Assembly (NCBI GenBank): GCA_022704645.1
Contig: JAKJGA010000009.1
Location: 1-25,227 of the forward strand
Direction: 5' to 3'
DNA length: 25,227 bases
Source of the DNA: Spirochaetota bacterium
GTDB taxonomy: Bacteria; Spirochaetota; UBA4802; JAFGJZ01
Notes under the pieces: generated by a model
What the model was told of the DNA's origin: nothing
The model's database searches: none
The model's input: only the letters and a program-made list of their open reading frames with translations
Position numbers and translations under genes: made by a program
Shown here: one piece after another, positions 1 through 7,873 of the stretch
Position numbering within the stretch: position 1 is the first letter of the stretch
Layout of the letters: each line of letters begins with the position of its first letter

Positions 1-57
1 ATCCGGGTCGATTTTGCTGGCAATAAGTTTGTTTGCCCATTCTTCAATTCTTTTCAT
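1..57 (-). CDS. N-terminal 19 codons of an unidentified gene (partial)
   Basis: Reading leftwards, an ATG at 57-55 opens a frame that stays open to the window edge and gives MKRIEEWANKLIASKIDPD. A strong Shine-Dalgarno (GGAGG) lies about 10 bases upstream, and a good promoter (116-144) points the same way, so this is a real gene start. The segment looks like an amphipathic, charged helix. It is too short for me to assign a family or function. Confidence 0.6.
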   Translation of the reverse strand, partial: MKRIEEWANKLIASKIDPD

Positions 58-69
58 GGTGAATTCACC
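58..69 (-). promoter_or_regulatory. Perfect 12-bp palindrome between Shine-Dalgarno and start codon
   Basis: GGTGAATTCACC directly abuts the ATG at 57 and overlaps the 3' end of the GGAGG ribosome-binding site. As RNA it can fold into a 4-bp stem (GGTG/CACC) with an AATT loop that would partly cover the Shine-Dalgarno. It could also be a DNA operator, or chance. No ligand or protein is implied by the sequence. Confidence 0.35.
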
Positions 70-115
70 TCCGAAATATTTGATGTCACTGGAAAATGAA
101 AGGGATTATTTGACA

Positions 116-144
116 AGCATATAATGAATAAAAATCTAAATCAA
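116..144 (-). promoter_or_regulatory. Sigma-70-type promoter for the gene starting at 57
   Basis: On the minus strand a -35 TTGATT (144-139) is separated by 17 bases from a -10 TATGCT (121-116). Transcription would start near 109 and leave a leader of about 50 bases with the GGAGG ribosome-binding site. I see nothing else recognisable in 145-271, which is very A+T-rich. Confidence 0.55.
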
Positions 145-271
145 GCATAAAGGATTTTAAAACAAAAAATTTGCATGTTGAAATAATAGAAAACGGGATA
201 TTTCATAGTTTTTAATTGCTTGCAGTTGTATTAGAAAATAGAAGAATACAGAAATTATAATATAATTAGCT

Positions 272-309
272 AAAAAAGCTCTCCCCGCAAATTTTATAAC
301 GGGAAGAGC
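272..309 (-). terminator. Rho-independent terminator of the isochorismatase-fold gene
   Basis: In the minus-strand RNA, GCTCTTCCCG pairs with CGGGGAGAGC (10 bp including one G-U) around a 12-base loop and is followed at once by six T residues (277-272). It sits just after the stop codon at 320, so it ends the 868-320 gene. Confidence 0.85.
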
Positions 310-319
310 ATAGGGGGGC

Positions 320-868
320 TTAAATTAAAGTCAGAAGTTTTTCTGTTTCAGAAATTTCAGCGAAGGCTTCATGCAAAGAAGCTGCAAATGAGGCATTAAC
401 TGCTGAAGCTGGAATACTCATTACGCCGAATTTAAGATCGCAGGCAGCGCAGGCATCATAAGCAAGAACACATTCATAACCGTAATCCTTTGCTGCTCTA
501 ATAGTCGAGTCTATTGAAAGATGACTCATCATTCCGCAAAATATCAATTTAGATATATCATTTGAATATAATAATTCATCAAAATCTGTTCCTTTAAAAG
601 CATTTGAAGAATTTTTGATCAATATTTCTTCTCCCTCAAGCGGTGCAACTGAAGGATGAATTTCAGCACCAACAGAATCCGGAAGACAGAAAGAAAATCC
701 GGGATCTTTTGACAGCTGCTTAACATGAATGACTTTCATGTTGTTTTTTCTTGCTGCAGAAAGAAGCTTTGATGCATTTGATGTAGCTTCTTCTGAACCG
801 AATAATTCTTTTTTCCCGCCCGGAAAAAAATCTTTTTGAATATCTACTAAAACCAATGCAGTCTTCAT
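320..868 (-). CDS. Isochorismatase-fold (cysteine hydrolase family) protein, nucleophile Cys replaced by Ser
   Basis: This 182-aa protein has the size and layout of the isochorismatase/nicotinamidase superfamily: VDIQKDFF at the N-terminus with Asp9, a Lys85 in the ILIKNSSNAF segment, and the signature helix start at 111-124. Family members normally carry an Asp-Lys-Cys catalytic triad. Here the position aligned with the Cys (GMMSHLSIDST, residue 118) is Ser, encoded TCA. The protein may therefore be a weak or altered hydrolase, or a non-catalytic binder. The start is supported by AGGAG upstream of the ATG at 868. The gene lies 105 bp downstream of the TetR regulator on the same strand, which suggests control by it. 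A clear terminator follows. The fold assignment is firm; the substrate is unknown. Confidence 0.85.
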   Translation of the reverse strand: MKTALVLVDIQKDFFPGGKKELFGSEEATSNASKLLSAARKNNMKVIHVKQLSKDPGFSFCLPDSVGAEIHPSVAPLEGEEILIKNSSNAFKGTDFDELLYSNDISKLIFCGMMSHLSIDSTIRAAKDYGYECVLAYDACAACDLKFGVMSIPASAVNASFAASLHEAFAEISETEKLLTLI

Positions 869-921
869 TAAAACATCTCCTATAAACTGATATCATTATG
901 ATTCAATAATCTGTTGTTTGT

Positions 922-944
922 TTCATTTATTTTTCATAAATGAA
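922..944. repeat. 9-bp perfect inverted repeat between the TetR gene and the hydrolase
   Basis: TTCATTTAT and ATAAATGAA flank a 5-base spacer. The arms are A+T-rich and lack a following T-tract, so this is not a standard terminator. It lies upstream of the hydrolase start and downstream of tetR and could be an operator or a weak mRNA hairpin. Confidence 0.35.
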
Positions 945-973
945 TGAATCTTCTAATATTTCTTTATCGAACA

Positions 974-1531
974 CTAATTCGAATCATTCATTATAGCCTT
1001 TCCTGTTTCCTCCAGCAATCTGCGGACAAATTGTTCTGACCCGTCTATATGGCCGTAATATACAAAATCTGCTAATCCATGCGAAAAAATAGCCATTTTA
1101 AGATAAGTATCTTTGATTTTCTTTTTAGAAAAACCTGAAAACTCTAAAGAATTTGAAACTTTATCAACGGCAAGATTGGTATATGTATCAATTCCATTCA
1201 GATTAACAAAATTAGTGACTTCATTTTTTATTATATTAAAATATTCCTTATTGTTTCTGACAAAGGAAATCAAATTAAGTCCTATGCTTAGAAATTGATT
1301 TGCATCAGGTCTTTTCTTATATAATTCATCTGCAAATATCTTCATGATATTCTTTATAACTTCGTTTTTTAACTCATCAATAGATTCAAAATATGAATAT
1401 ATCGGCCGGCTTGAAACAGAAAGCCTGTCGGCTAATTCTCTTGCGGTTATAGCCGATAATCCTTTTTCTTCAGCTATTCGCATAGCTGTTTGTATTATTT
1501 CTTCCTTTGAAAACTTGGGTTTTGGCGGCAT
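974..1531 (-). CDS. TetR/AcrR-family transcriptional regulator
   Basis: A 185-aa one-component repressor-type regulator. Residues 8-55 form a TetR_N helix-turn-helix: a first helix (EEIIQTAMRIAEEKG), then TARELADRLSVSSRPIYSYF, ending in the typical FESIDELKNEV. The remaining ~125 residues are the helical ligand-binding and dimer domain, whose effector cannot be read from sequence. I place the start at the ATG at 1531 because AAGGGAG precedes it at good spacing. A longer in-frame reading to 1582 would run into the promoter palindromes. The gene's own promoter (1561-1596) is occupied by two 16-bp palindromes, so autoregulation is likely. Probable targets are itself, the downstream isochorismatase-fold gene and possibly the divergent GNAT gene. 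Confidence 0.9.
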   Translation of the reverse strand: MPPKPKFSKEEIIQTAMRIAEEKGLSAITARELADRLSVSSRPIYSYFESIDELKNEVIKNIMKIFADELYKKRPDANQFLSIGLNLISFVRNNKEYFNIIKNEVTNFVNLNGIDTYTNLAVDKVSNSLEFSGFSKKKIKDTYLKMAIFSHGLADFVYYGHIDGSEQFVRRLLEETGKAIMNDSN

Positions 1532-1560
1532 GCATTCTCCCTTAGCACTGAAAAACAATA

Positions 1561-1596
1561 CGCAACATATGTTGCGCAACACGTGTTGCGTGTCAA
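1561..1596 (-). promoter_or_regulatory. tetR promoter overlapped by two perfect 16-bp operator palindromes
   Basis: CGCAACATATGTTGCG (1561-1576) and CGCAACACGTGTTGCG (1575-1590) are each perfect palindromes and share the CG at 1575-1576. Immediately upstream in the minus direction is a consensus -35, TTGACA (1596-1591). One palindrome fills the promoter spacer and the other covers the -10 region. This is the usual geometry for a self-repressing TetR protein, here as two tandem sites with half-site CGCAAC. The arrangement is visible directly; the identity of the bound protein is inferred. Confidence 0.85.
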
Positions 1597-1658
1597 TGCC
1601 TTTTTCATTTTTTATTGACGTTTAAGTTCTGTCCGGTCGAATGCAATTATAAATTATA

Positions 1659-2075
1659 ATGAGAATTAGTTATAAAGAATTAGTTAAATCAGATTATGTT
1701 CCTTCATTTTCACTTTGGAAAAAAACTGAAGGAATGAGTATAACAAAAGCGGATACTTTGGAAGCTTTTGATTTATTCTTAAATTCGAATCCGGGGATTA
1801 GTTTCGGTGCGTTTGATGAGGATAAGCTGATTGGAACTGTTTTATGCGGAACAGACGGAAGAAGAGGCTATATCTACCATCTTGCCGTAGAAAAGGAATA
1901 CCGGAGAATGAATATTGCTTCGAAATTAGTATCTTTATCTATTGAAGCACTCAAGAAAAATGGAATTGAGAAGTGTCACATTTTCGTATTTAAAAACAAT
2001 GAAGACGGAAATGCTTTTTGGGAAAAATCCGGATGGAAAAAAAGAGATGATATTAATGTTTTTTCATTCGAATAA
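1659..2075 (+). CDS. GNAT-family N-acetyltransferase
   Basis: A 138-aa single-domain GNAT protein that would transfer an acetyl group from acetyl-CoA to an amine; the acceptor is unknown. The core is visible as strand 4 (YIYHLAVEKEYR), the acetyl-CoA pyrophosphate loop at RRMNIASKL and helix 3, and a C-terminal strand plus AFWEKSGWKKRDD. In the canonical R/Q-x-x-G-x-G/A loop the first Gly is Asn here (R-R-M-N-I-A), a small departure. There is no Shine-Dalgarno before the ATG. A TATAAA at 1648-1653 ends only five bases before it, so the mRNA may be leaderless. It is divergent from tetR. Its 3' end overlaps the convergent flavodoxin-like gene by 12 bases. Confidence 0.85.
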   Translation: MRISYKELVKSDYVPSFSLWKKTEGMSITKADTLEAFDLFLNSNPGISFGAFDEDKLIGTVLCGTDGRRGYIYHLAVEKEYRRMNIASKLVSLSIEALKKNGIEKCHIFVFKNNEDGNAFWEKSGWKKRDDINVFSFE

Positions 2076-2627
2076 AGATTTATTGATGATATTTTCTGCA
2101 CGTAATCTGTTTTTTTCTGCAGAATAATCATCTGTTGATGGTATAAAAACAGAATATTGCTTATTATATTCTGCGTTAATTGTTTTAAAAAAATGTCTCA
2201 TTGTATTTTCAGCGCAGGTAAACATATCTTTATAATTATTTCCGGCGGTAGCGATAATTATACCGGTTTTATTTTTTATAAATTCGTTTCGCTTTTTCAT
2301 TTCCCAAAATAACTGAGCACGGTCTATAAATAATTTTAATTGAGCGGGAACAGTGGAAAAGTAAAGAGGAAATGACACAGTTATAATATCAGCTTCCCTG
2401 ATAAGTTTATAATATTCATTCATAATATCTTCGATGGAGCATTCATCTTTTGTAGAGCAGAAAGAACAAGCAGAACAGGGCCTTATAACTGTTTTAGAAA
2501 GAAATACCTCGTCTGCTTTAATATCAGGAAAATATTTGCTAATTAAGAGTCTGTGAGAATAGCCCGAAAGAGAATCTTCTCTCGGGCTGGTATATACTGA
2601 AAGAAGTTTAATCTTTGATTCGTCCAA
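2064..2627 (-). CDS. Flavodoxin-fold NAD(P)H-dependent FMN reductase-like protein
   Basis: A 187-aa member of the NADPH-dependent FMN reductase / flavodoxin-like family. It has a first beta-strand (IKLLSVYTSPRE) leading to an FMN phosphate loop region, a cysteine cluster C51-x2-C54-x2-C57-x5-C63 followed by DIMNEYYKLIREAD, and the FMN-ring segment SFPLYFSTVPAQLKLFIDR. This Cys-containing insertion is common in iron-sulphur-type flavoprotein relatives; here it may be a metal or redox site. The start is a TTG at 2627 inside the last codons of the PIN-TRAM gene (20-base overlap), so translation is probably coupled. No later Met would preserve the first strand. It is the last gene of the 8698-2064 run. 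Substrate unknown. Confidence 0.8.
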   Translation of the reverse strand: MDESKIKLLSVYTSPREDSLSGYSHRLLISKYFPDIKADEVFLSKTVIRPCSACSFCSTKDECSIEDIMNEYYKLIREADIITVSFPLYFSTVPAQLKLFIDRAQLFWEMKKRNEFIKNKTGIIIATAGNNYKDMFTCAENTMRHFFKTINAEYNKQYSVFIPSTDDYSAEKNRLRAENIINKSLFE

Positions 2628-3606
2628 AAATCATTCTGCCGGCAGTTGTCTGTAAAACAGAAGTAACAGTAACCTCAACCTCTGAGTGCATTTTTTTACG
2701 GCCGTTCTCAACGACTACCATCGTTCCGTCTTCAAGGTATCCAATCGCCTGGTTTTGATCCTTTCCTTCTTTAACAAGGCTGACTTTCATTTCTTCACCG
2801 GGAAGAACAACCGGCTTGAGAGAGTTTGCAAGCAGGTTGATGTTGAGAACATGAACACCGTGAAATTCCGCAACTTTATTGAGATTGAAGTCATTTGTCA
2901 CAACTTTCGCATTCATGACTTTTGCCAGTTTAACAAGTTTAGAGTCTACTTCAGGAATATCCGGAAAATCCATATCCGAAATTTTTACTTTTATAGACTG
3001 ATCTTTCTGCATTTTATTGAGAATATCAAGACCGCGTCGGCCTCTGTTTCTTTTTATTGAGTCCGCAGAATCTGCTATCATTTGAAGTTCATTTAAAACA
3101 AAATTCGGAATTACAAGAACTCCTTCTACGAAACCAGTATCACATATGTCGGCTATTCGTCCGTCAATTATCACGGAAGTATCAAGAATCTTATAAGAAA
3201 TAGATCCGTCACTTCCGCCTTCTTTTGAAGGAATGATTCTGTCAAAAAGGGCAAAATCTTCATTCTTGACAGCCATAAATATCATGGAGGCAAAACCGAA
3301 AATATAGACTATATAAAATCTGAGAATACCTACAACTCTGCCGCTTAGAGGAAGTTCTACCGCCGAAAGAGAAACAGAAACTACCAATCCGGCGATTAAT
3401 CCGCATAGAAGTCCCACTGAAGAAGAAAAAAGAATGCGGGCTGAAAAAGAATGCGAAACATATTCAATTACGATAAGAAATAATAATGAAATAATACCGC
3501 CGATTCCTGAAGCTATTGCCGCATAAAACGGCGAATAGACAGAAAAAAACAAATATGCGAAAGACATTCCTATTATTACGAAAAGAAATCTGTATAACTT
3601 AATCAT
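2608..3606 (-). CDS. Integral-membrane PIN-TRAM domain protein (YacL-like putative RNase)
   Basis: A 332-aa protein with four hydrophobic segments in residues ~5-115, then a PIN nuclease domain (~130-250), then a TRAM RNA-binding domain (~265-330). PIN acidic residues are visible in YKILDTSVIIDGRI, LNELQMIAD and VTNDFNLNKV. Proteins of this layout (Bacillus YacL and relatives) are predicted membrane-anchored ribonucleases. They often sit beside a CarD-family gene, as here. I place the start at the ATG at 3606 because AAAGGAG precedes it; an in-frame TTG five codons earlier overlaps that Shine-Dalgarno. The gap to the carD stop is 11 bases, so the two are co-transcribed. Confidence 0.9.
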   Translation of the reverse strand: MIKLYRFLFVIIGMSFAYLFFSVYSPFYAAIASGIGGIISLLFLIVIEYVSHSFSARILFSSSVGLLCGLIAGLVVSVSLSAVELPLSGRVVGILRFYIVYIFGFASMIFMAVKNEDFALFDRIIPSKEGGSDGSISYKILDTSVIIDGRIADICDTGFVEGVLVIPNFVLNELQMIADSADSIKRNRGRRGLDILNKMQKDQSIKVKISDMDFPDIPEVDSKLVKLAKVMNAKVVTNDFNLNKVAEFHGVHVLNINLLANSLKPVVLPGEEMKVSLVKEGKDQNQAIGYLEDGTMVVVENGRKKMHSEVEVTVTSVLQTTAGRMIFGRIKD

Positions 3607-3617
3607 TCCAACTCCTT

Positions 3618-4100
3618 TCAATTAGGGCTCAGTGCTTCTGAAACAACGTTTCCTGCTTCTTCGATATCAATACTTTTTGCGAGGGCTATTTCATGTATAA
3701 GAAGATTATAAGCGTTTTCATAAAGCTTTCTTTCCATAATTGAAAGTTCTTTTTCTCTTCCGCGACGGTAAAGATCTCTTGCTACTTTAGATACTTCATA
3801 GATTGATCCGCTTTTTATCTTGTCTATGTTGTTCTGGTAGCGGAGTTTCCAGTCGTCTTCTCTTTCTGTTTCGCCTTGCGAAATTATTGTGAGAACTTTT
3901 TTAACTTCATTTTTTGAAATAATCGGACGAAGTCCGACCTGATCGGCATTTTTGACAGGAATCATTACTTTCATGCCGTTATTTACAATGGTCATTATGT
4001 AAAATTCAAGTTTTTGTCCTAAAACTTCCTTTTTCTCAATCGCTTCGATTATTCCGACACCGTGCATAGGGTAAACCAATTTATCGCCCTGTTTATACAT
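3618..4100 (-). CDS. CarD/CdnL-type RNA-polymerase-interacting regulator
   Basis: A 160-aa CarD_CdnL_TRCF-family protein. The N-terminal Tudor-like RNAP-beta-binding domain (residues 1-60) contains the family hallmark YPMHGVGIIEAIEKKEV and the following strands. The C-terminal helical domain (70-160) includes DDWKLRYQNNIDKIKSG and AKDLYRR-like segments that contact promoter DNA in characterised members. CarD proteins stabilise RNAP-promoter open complexes, especially at rRNA promoters. AGGAG lies 7 bases before the ATG at 4100 but only 2 before the ATG at 4106, so I choose 4100. It is in the envelope operon between PBP1A and the PIN-TRAM gene. Confidence 0.93.
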   Translation of the reverse strand: MYKQGDKLVYPMHGVGIIEAIEKKEVLGQKLEFYIMTIVNNGMKVMIPVKNADQVGLRPIISKNEVKKVLTIISQGETEREDDWKLRYQNNIDKIKSGSIYEVSKVARDLYRRGREKELSIMERKLYENAYNLLIHEIALAKSIDIEEAGNVVSEALSPN

Positions 4101-4116
4101 CAACATTCTCCTGATA

Positions 4117-6504
4117 TTAATCTGATAATGCTCCCGAGCGTCTATTTCCGCCCGAAAGACCTTCTTTCTCGAGGTATTTCTCGAGTATTGATTTCATTTT
4201 TCCATGACTACCGTCACACCATTCTTTCGGACCGCCGCCTTTTACGCTGATATCACCTGAAAGTTCTTTGCAGTTTGGTCCCGGAATTTTACCTGTATAT
4301 GCGCAGAATCCGATTTTGATAATTCCTTCCGGTTCAGGCGGAAACTGTCTGCTCGGCATTCCGTTATATATATCTTTCATGTAATGTCCCCAAATCGGAG
4401 CTGCAACGTTTGATCCGGCCTGTCCGCGGCCGAGAGTCATGAACGGTTTATCGTATCCGACCCACACGACTGTAACAACTGCCGGAGTGAATCCGCAAAA
4501 CCAGGCATCTGCGAAACTTGTAGTTGATCCGGTTTTACCTGCAGCAGGTTCATGAAAATCGCAATCTCCTCTTATGGTCGATGCAGCAGTTCCTGCGTCA
4601 ACAACAGTTTGCATCAAAGAACGCATTACATAAGCTACATCTTTTCCAATTATCTGTATTGTATTCTCTTTTTCTTTAATTGCAAGAATATTAGCAACTT
4701 CCTCTTCAATGTTTGCAATTTCGTTTTCGTCACGGTCAAGAACGTATCTTATTGCAAAAGGAATAACATCTCTTCCTTCATTTGCATAAATTGCATATCC
4801 CTGCGCCATTTCGAAAGGAGTTATTTCCGCTGTGCCCAGAGCAAGGGAAGGGTTTGCCCCCAGACGTGAAGGAGGAATTTTCAGCATTTTTGCTGCATAA
4901 TCAATAATTCTTTCAGGACCAACCATATCATAAATTCTGACTGAAACGGTATTTATCGAAGCTGCTAATGCCCTTCTAACACGTACCATTCCTGAAAAAT
5001 CACCTGAATAGTTATCCGGTGACCATGTTTCTCCGTCTGCCGCGATATTCAAAAGAGGAGCGTCTGATATTCCTGTTCCGGGATTTATAACACGGGATTC
5101 AATTCCTGCACCGTAAATAAAAGGCTTAAATGAAGAGCCTGGCTGACGGCGGGCCTGAACTGCACGGTTGAACTGATTGTCGACTGAAAAATCAGAGCCT
5201 CCGACCATGGAGATGATATATCCTGTTGCAGGATCAAGTGATACAAGAGCTCCTTGAACCTTCAGGGAGGATGAAATACTTAGCGCTGTTCCTGTGCGGA
5301 ATATTTCAGCTGTCTTATTGAGGTTGGCTGAATCGCTGAAAAATGTTAGTATATCCATTTCGTCGATTTCATCATCGATAATTTTTTTACGGAGAATAGT
5401 ATCAATGTCATTTTTAATCAAAACATTAGGAAGACTGAAAATGGATCTAAGCGTATAGTATGTTCCGAAAAGACCTCTGTCGACACCTCCGTTAGAATAA
5501 CTGTTTGCTCTTGATGAAATTATATCCTGACGTTCAACACCTTCTTCAAGATATTTTTGTGCCGCAAATTGTTTTTTCAAGTCAAGGGTAGTATAAACGA
5601 TTAGACCGTCTTCATATACTGCTTCTCTGCCGAATCTGCTTTCAAGAATTTGTCTGACATAATCAACAAAATGAGGAGCATTGTTTTCTATCTTTGTATA
5701 AGCAGTTTTTGTCGGAAACTCCATCAAAATTGAATCAATGTATTTCGGCCAGAATTCCGTATAAATCTTATCGGCATATTCTTTTGTAAGATATCCTTCA
5801 TTGACCATTCTTCCTAATATGTCAGGATTTTTCTCATAAGCATTATGCGGATTATCAAGCGGTGAATATCTGCCGGGAGCCGAAGGAAGTGCGGCAAGAA
5901 CGGACGCTTCTGCTGCTGTAAGGTATTTTGCTTCTTTGTTAAAGAATAGTTTAGAAGCAGCGTTAAGTCCGTAACAGCCGTGGCCGAGATAAATCTGATT
6001 GAAATACATTTCAAGAATTTCGTTTTTCGAAAAATATTTTTCAATTTGAAGAGTGAGTATTGCTTCAAGTATTTTTCTTGAGAATTTCTTTTCACCCTGG
6101 GTAAAGAGTCTTTTTGCAAGCTGCTGTGTGATTGTAGATCCGCCCTGTTTTATACGGCCGGCGAGAACATTTTTTGCCATCGCGCGGGATATTGCAAGAG
6201 GATTTATTCCGAAGTGTTCATAGAATTCCTGGTCTTCGGTTGCAAGAAATGCGTTTACAGCTGCTTTCGGTACGTCGTCAAAATCGACGATATCGCGCTG
6301 TTCTTTGAATATTTCTGCTATCAGTTCACCGTTTACATCATATACTCTGGTGGGAACCGACGGTTGAAATTTTTTAAGGTTCTGAAGTCCCGAAAAATTC
6401 TTAACTTCGGAAACGATGTATCCGAAAAAAACTCCGCCTAAGATAGTAATGAGACAGAGAAAAGAATAAATCTTTTTCTCCGGTTTTGAAAAGTGCTGTT
6501 CCAT
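4117..6504 (-). CDS. Class A penicillin-binding protein (PBP1A-type glycosyltransferase/transpeptidase)
   Basis: A 795-aa bifunctional peptidoglycan synthase acting in the periplasm. Order: cytoplasmic tail and one membrane segment (~12-32), GT51 glycosyltransferase with catalytic Glu90 in FLATEDQEFYEHFG and QGGSTITQQLAK (120-131), a linker/OB-like insertion (~300-410), then the transpeptidase with S457-S-F-K460, S516-I-N518 and K657-T-G. After the transpeptidase a short tail carries four Cys (672-765 region: WFCGF, GFCAY, NCKEL, WCDGS), which could form disulphides in the periplasm. All catalytic motifs are intact. The ATG at 6504 follows a modest GGAT ribosome-binding site. CarD follows after ~16 bases and a small membrane protein precedes it by 44 bases. 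Confidence 0.97.
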   Translation of the reverse strand: MEQHFSKPEKKIYSFLCLITILGGVFFGYIVSEVKNFSGLQNLKKFQPSVPTRVYDVNGELIAEIFKEQRDIVDFDDVPKAAVNAFLATEDQEFYEHFGINPLAISRAMAKNVLAGRIKQGGSTITQQLAKRLFTQGEKKFSRKILEAILTLQIEKYFSKNEILEMYFNQIYLGHGCYGLNAASKLFFNKEAKYLTAAEASVLAALPSAPGRYSPLDNPHNAYEKNPDILGRMVNEGYLTKEYADKIYTEFWPKYIDSILMEFPTKTAYTKIENNAPHFVDYVRQILESRFGREAVYEDGLIVYTTLDLKKQFAAQKYLEEGVERQDIISSRANSYSNGGVDRGLFGTYYTLRSIFSLPNVLIKNDIDTILRKKIIDDEIDEMDILTFFSDSANLNKTAEIFRTGTALSISSSLKVQGALVSLDPATGYIISMVGGSDFSVDNQFNRAVQARRQPGSSFKPFIYGAGIESRVINPGTGISDAPLLNIAADGETWSPDNYSGDFSGMVRVRRALAASINTVSVRIYDMVGPERIIDYAAKMLKIPPSRLGANPSLALGTAEITPFEMAQGYAIYANEGRDVIPFAIRYVLDRDENEIANIEEEVANILAIKEKENTIQIIGKDVAYVMRSLMQTVVDAGTAASTIRGDCDFHEPAAGKTGSTTSFADAWFCGFTPAVVTVVWVGYDKPFMTLGRGQAGSNVAAPIWGHYMKDIYNGMPSRQFPPEPEGIIKIGFCAYTGKIPGPNCKELSGDISVKGGGPKEWCDGSHGKMKSILEKYLEKEGLSGGNRRSGALSD

Positions 6505-6548
6505 TTGAAAATCCTGTAAATATTAAGTTAGCCGTTTAAAATGCTGAA

Positions 6549-6740
6549 TTATCTTCTTTTGCGTGATACTTTTCCGAAAATATAGAAAAGAATTCCGAAA
6601 ACGACGATAATTGCTGCAGCATAAATAACTATCCAAAAAAGTGTTATTGCTATTGAAAAAATAGCAGGAATTATGTATTTCAGCAGTACATAAACAAGAA
6701 CAGCAAGTCCGGTAAGAGTGAGAATGTTTTTAAATTTCAT
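6549..6740 (-). CDS. 63-aa two-segment membrane protein, function unknown
   Basis: A very hydrophobic small protein with two probable membrane segments (~residues 8-36 and 38-56) and a basic cytoplasmic C-terminus ending KVSRKRR. The strong ribosome-binding site (AGAGGAATAA before ATG) and 8-base gap from the HtrA stop show that it is a real, co-transcribed gene. I recognise no family. Its place between the HtrA protease and PBP1A suggests an inner-membrane partner of either, but that is only context. Confidence 0.75.
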   Translation of the reverse strand: MKFKNILTLTGLAVLVYVLLKYIIPAIFSIAITLFWIVIYAAAIIVVFGILFYIFGKVSRKRR

Positions 6741-6748
6741 TTATTCCT

Positions 6749-7870
6749 CTATTTCGCTTTTGCTGTGAGATAAAATTTCATTTTTACGCCTCTGCGCCAG
6801 ACATCAAGTTCAATTTTAGCTCCGGCTCCTGCGCGTTCTATTTCACTTACCAAAAGATTTGCACTGGTAATTTTTTTGCCGTTTACTCCGAAAACGATGT
6901 CGCCCCTCATTAGTCCCGCGTTCTGTGCAGGTCCGCCTTCAACAACGCTGTCTACGACAACTCCGTAATTATAACTCCATCTGTTTTGAACTGCAACTTC
7001 TTTTGTAAGAGGAGCAAGAGATATTCCGATAAAGCCTTTTTGATAGCTTCTTTGTTTTTTCAGTGATTCAAGATTTTCTTTTAATATGTTTACCGGGATT
7101 GCAAAACCAAGTCCAACAGAACCGCCGCTTTGAGAGAAAATCATACGGTTTATTCCGATAACTTCTCCTCTGATGTTTATCAAAGGTCCGCCGGAATTTC
7201 CGCGGTTAATCGACGCATCGGTTTGAAGATAAGGAATTCCTTCTTCATCGATGTTAGTTCTTCCAACTGCACTGATGTTTCCTACTGTGAAACTTTTTGA
7301 TAATCCGTAGGGATTTCCGATCGCGATTGCCCAGTCTCCGACTTTTACGGTAGAAGAATCGGAGAAGAAAACCGGTTTAAATTTTTTAGATGCATTAACT
7401 TTGAGGATTGCAAGATCTTTGTGTTCGTCGTAGCCTTTGACTTCGGCAGAGTATTCTTTGTCTTCTATAACTGCAGTAATCTTGTCAACAACCTGCCTTC
7501 CGTCCGGAGAAATGACATGGAAGTTTGTGCAGATGAAACCGTCTTCAGAAATAATGAATCCGGTTCCCAGACCGGTACGTTTCTGTTCAGTAGGAATGTT
7601 GAAAAACTCGCTCCACATGTCACGGGGAATGCGGACAGTCTGTTCAGTATAAATTGAAACTACTCTGTTTTCATAAAGCTCATATATCTTGCGGAAAACA
7701 TCCTGCATTTCCGACATTTTTACAACATCAGAATCGCTCTTGATAGGTGAATCCCCGTTTGTTATTCCGAATGCGTTTTGATCATTGCTATGTGCGCAGC
7801 AAAAGTAATTTGCAGACAAAATTCCGACAAAAGCTGCTATCGAAATAAAAGTCTTTTTACTCTTCATCAT
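6749..7870 (-). CDS. HtrA/DegP-family serine protease with one PDZ domain
   Basis: A 373-aa periplasmic or membrane-anchored S1C protease for envelope quality control. Residues 1-26 are a signal sequence or anchor. The trypsin-like domain (~65-265) has the full triad: His118 in CTNFHVIS, Asp152 in EHKDLAILK and Ser226 in NRGNSGGPL, with the LGTGFIISEDG start typical of the family. A single PDZ domain (~278-370) follows, as in DegS or HtrA-like proteins rather than two-PDZ DegP. The start has two tandem ATGs (7870 and 7867) three bases after the stop of the upstream SDR gene, so the two are coupled. Confidence 0.95.
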   Translation of the reverse strand: MMKSKKTFISIAAFVGILSANYFCCAHSNDQNAFGITNGDSPIKSDSDVVKMSEMQDVFRKIYELYENRVVSIYTEQTVRIPRDMWSEFFNIPTEQKRTGLGTGFIISEDGFICTNFHVISPDGRQVVDKITAVIEDKEYSAEVKGYDEHKDLAILKVNASKKFKPVFFSDSSTVKVGDWAIAIGNPYGLSKSFTVGNISAVGRTNIDEEGIPYLQTDASINRGNSGGPLINIRGEVIGINRMIFSQSGGSVGLGFAIPVNILKENLESLKKQRSYQKGFIGISLAPLTKEVAVQNRWSYNYGVVVDSVVEGGPAQNAGLMRGDIVFGVNGKKITSANLLVSEIERAGAGAKIELDVWRRGVKMKFYLTAKAK

Positions 7871-7873
7871 AGG

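Noticed and set aside
110..125. TTGACA followed by TATAAT on the plus strand
   Set aside because: The two hexamers are only four bases apart, so they cannot form a sigma-70 promoter. The region is better explained by the minus-strand promoter at 116-144.
4552..4869. Plus-strand open frames opposite PBP1A and other genes
   Set aside because: They are shadows of well-supported genes, lack ribosome-binding sites and resemble no family.
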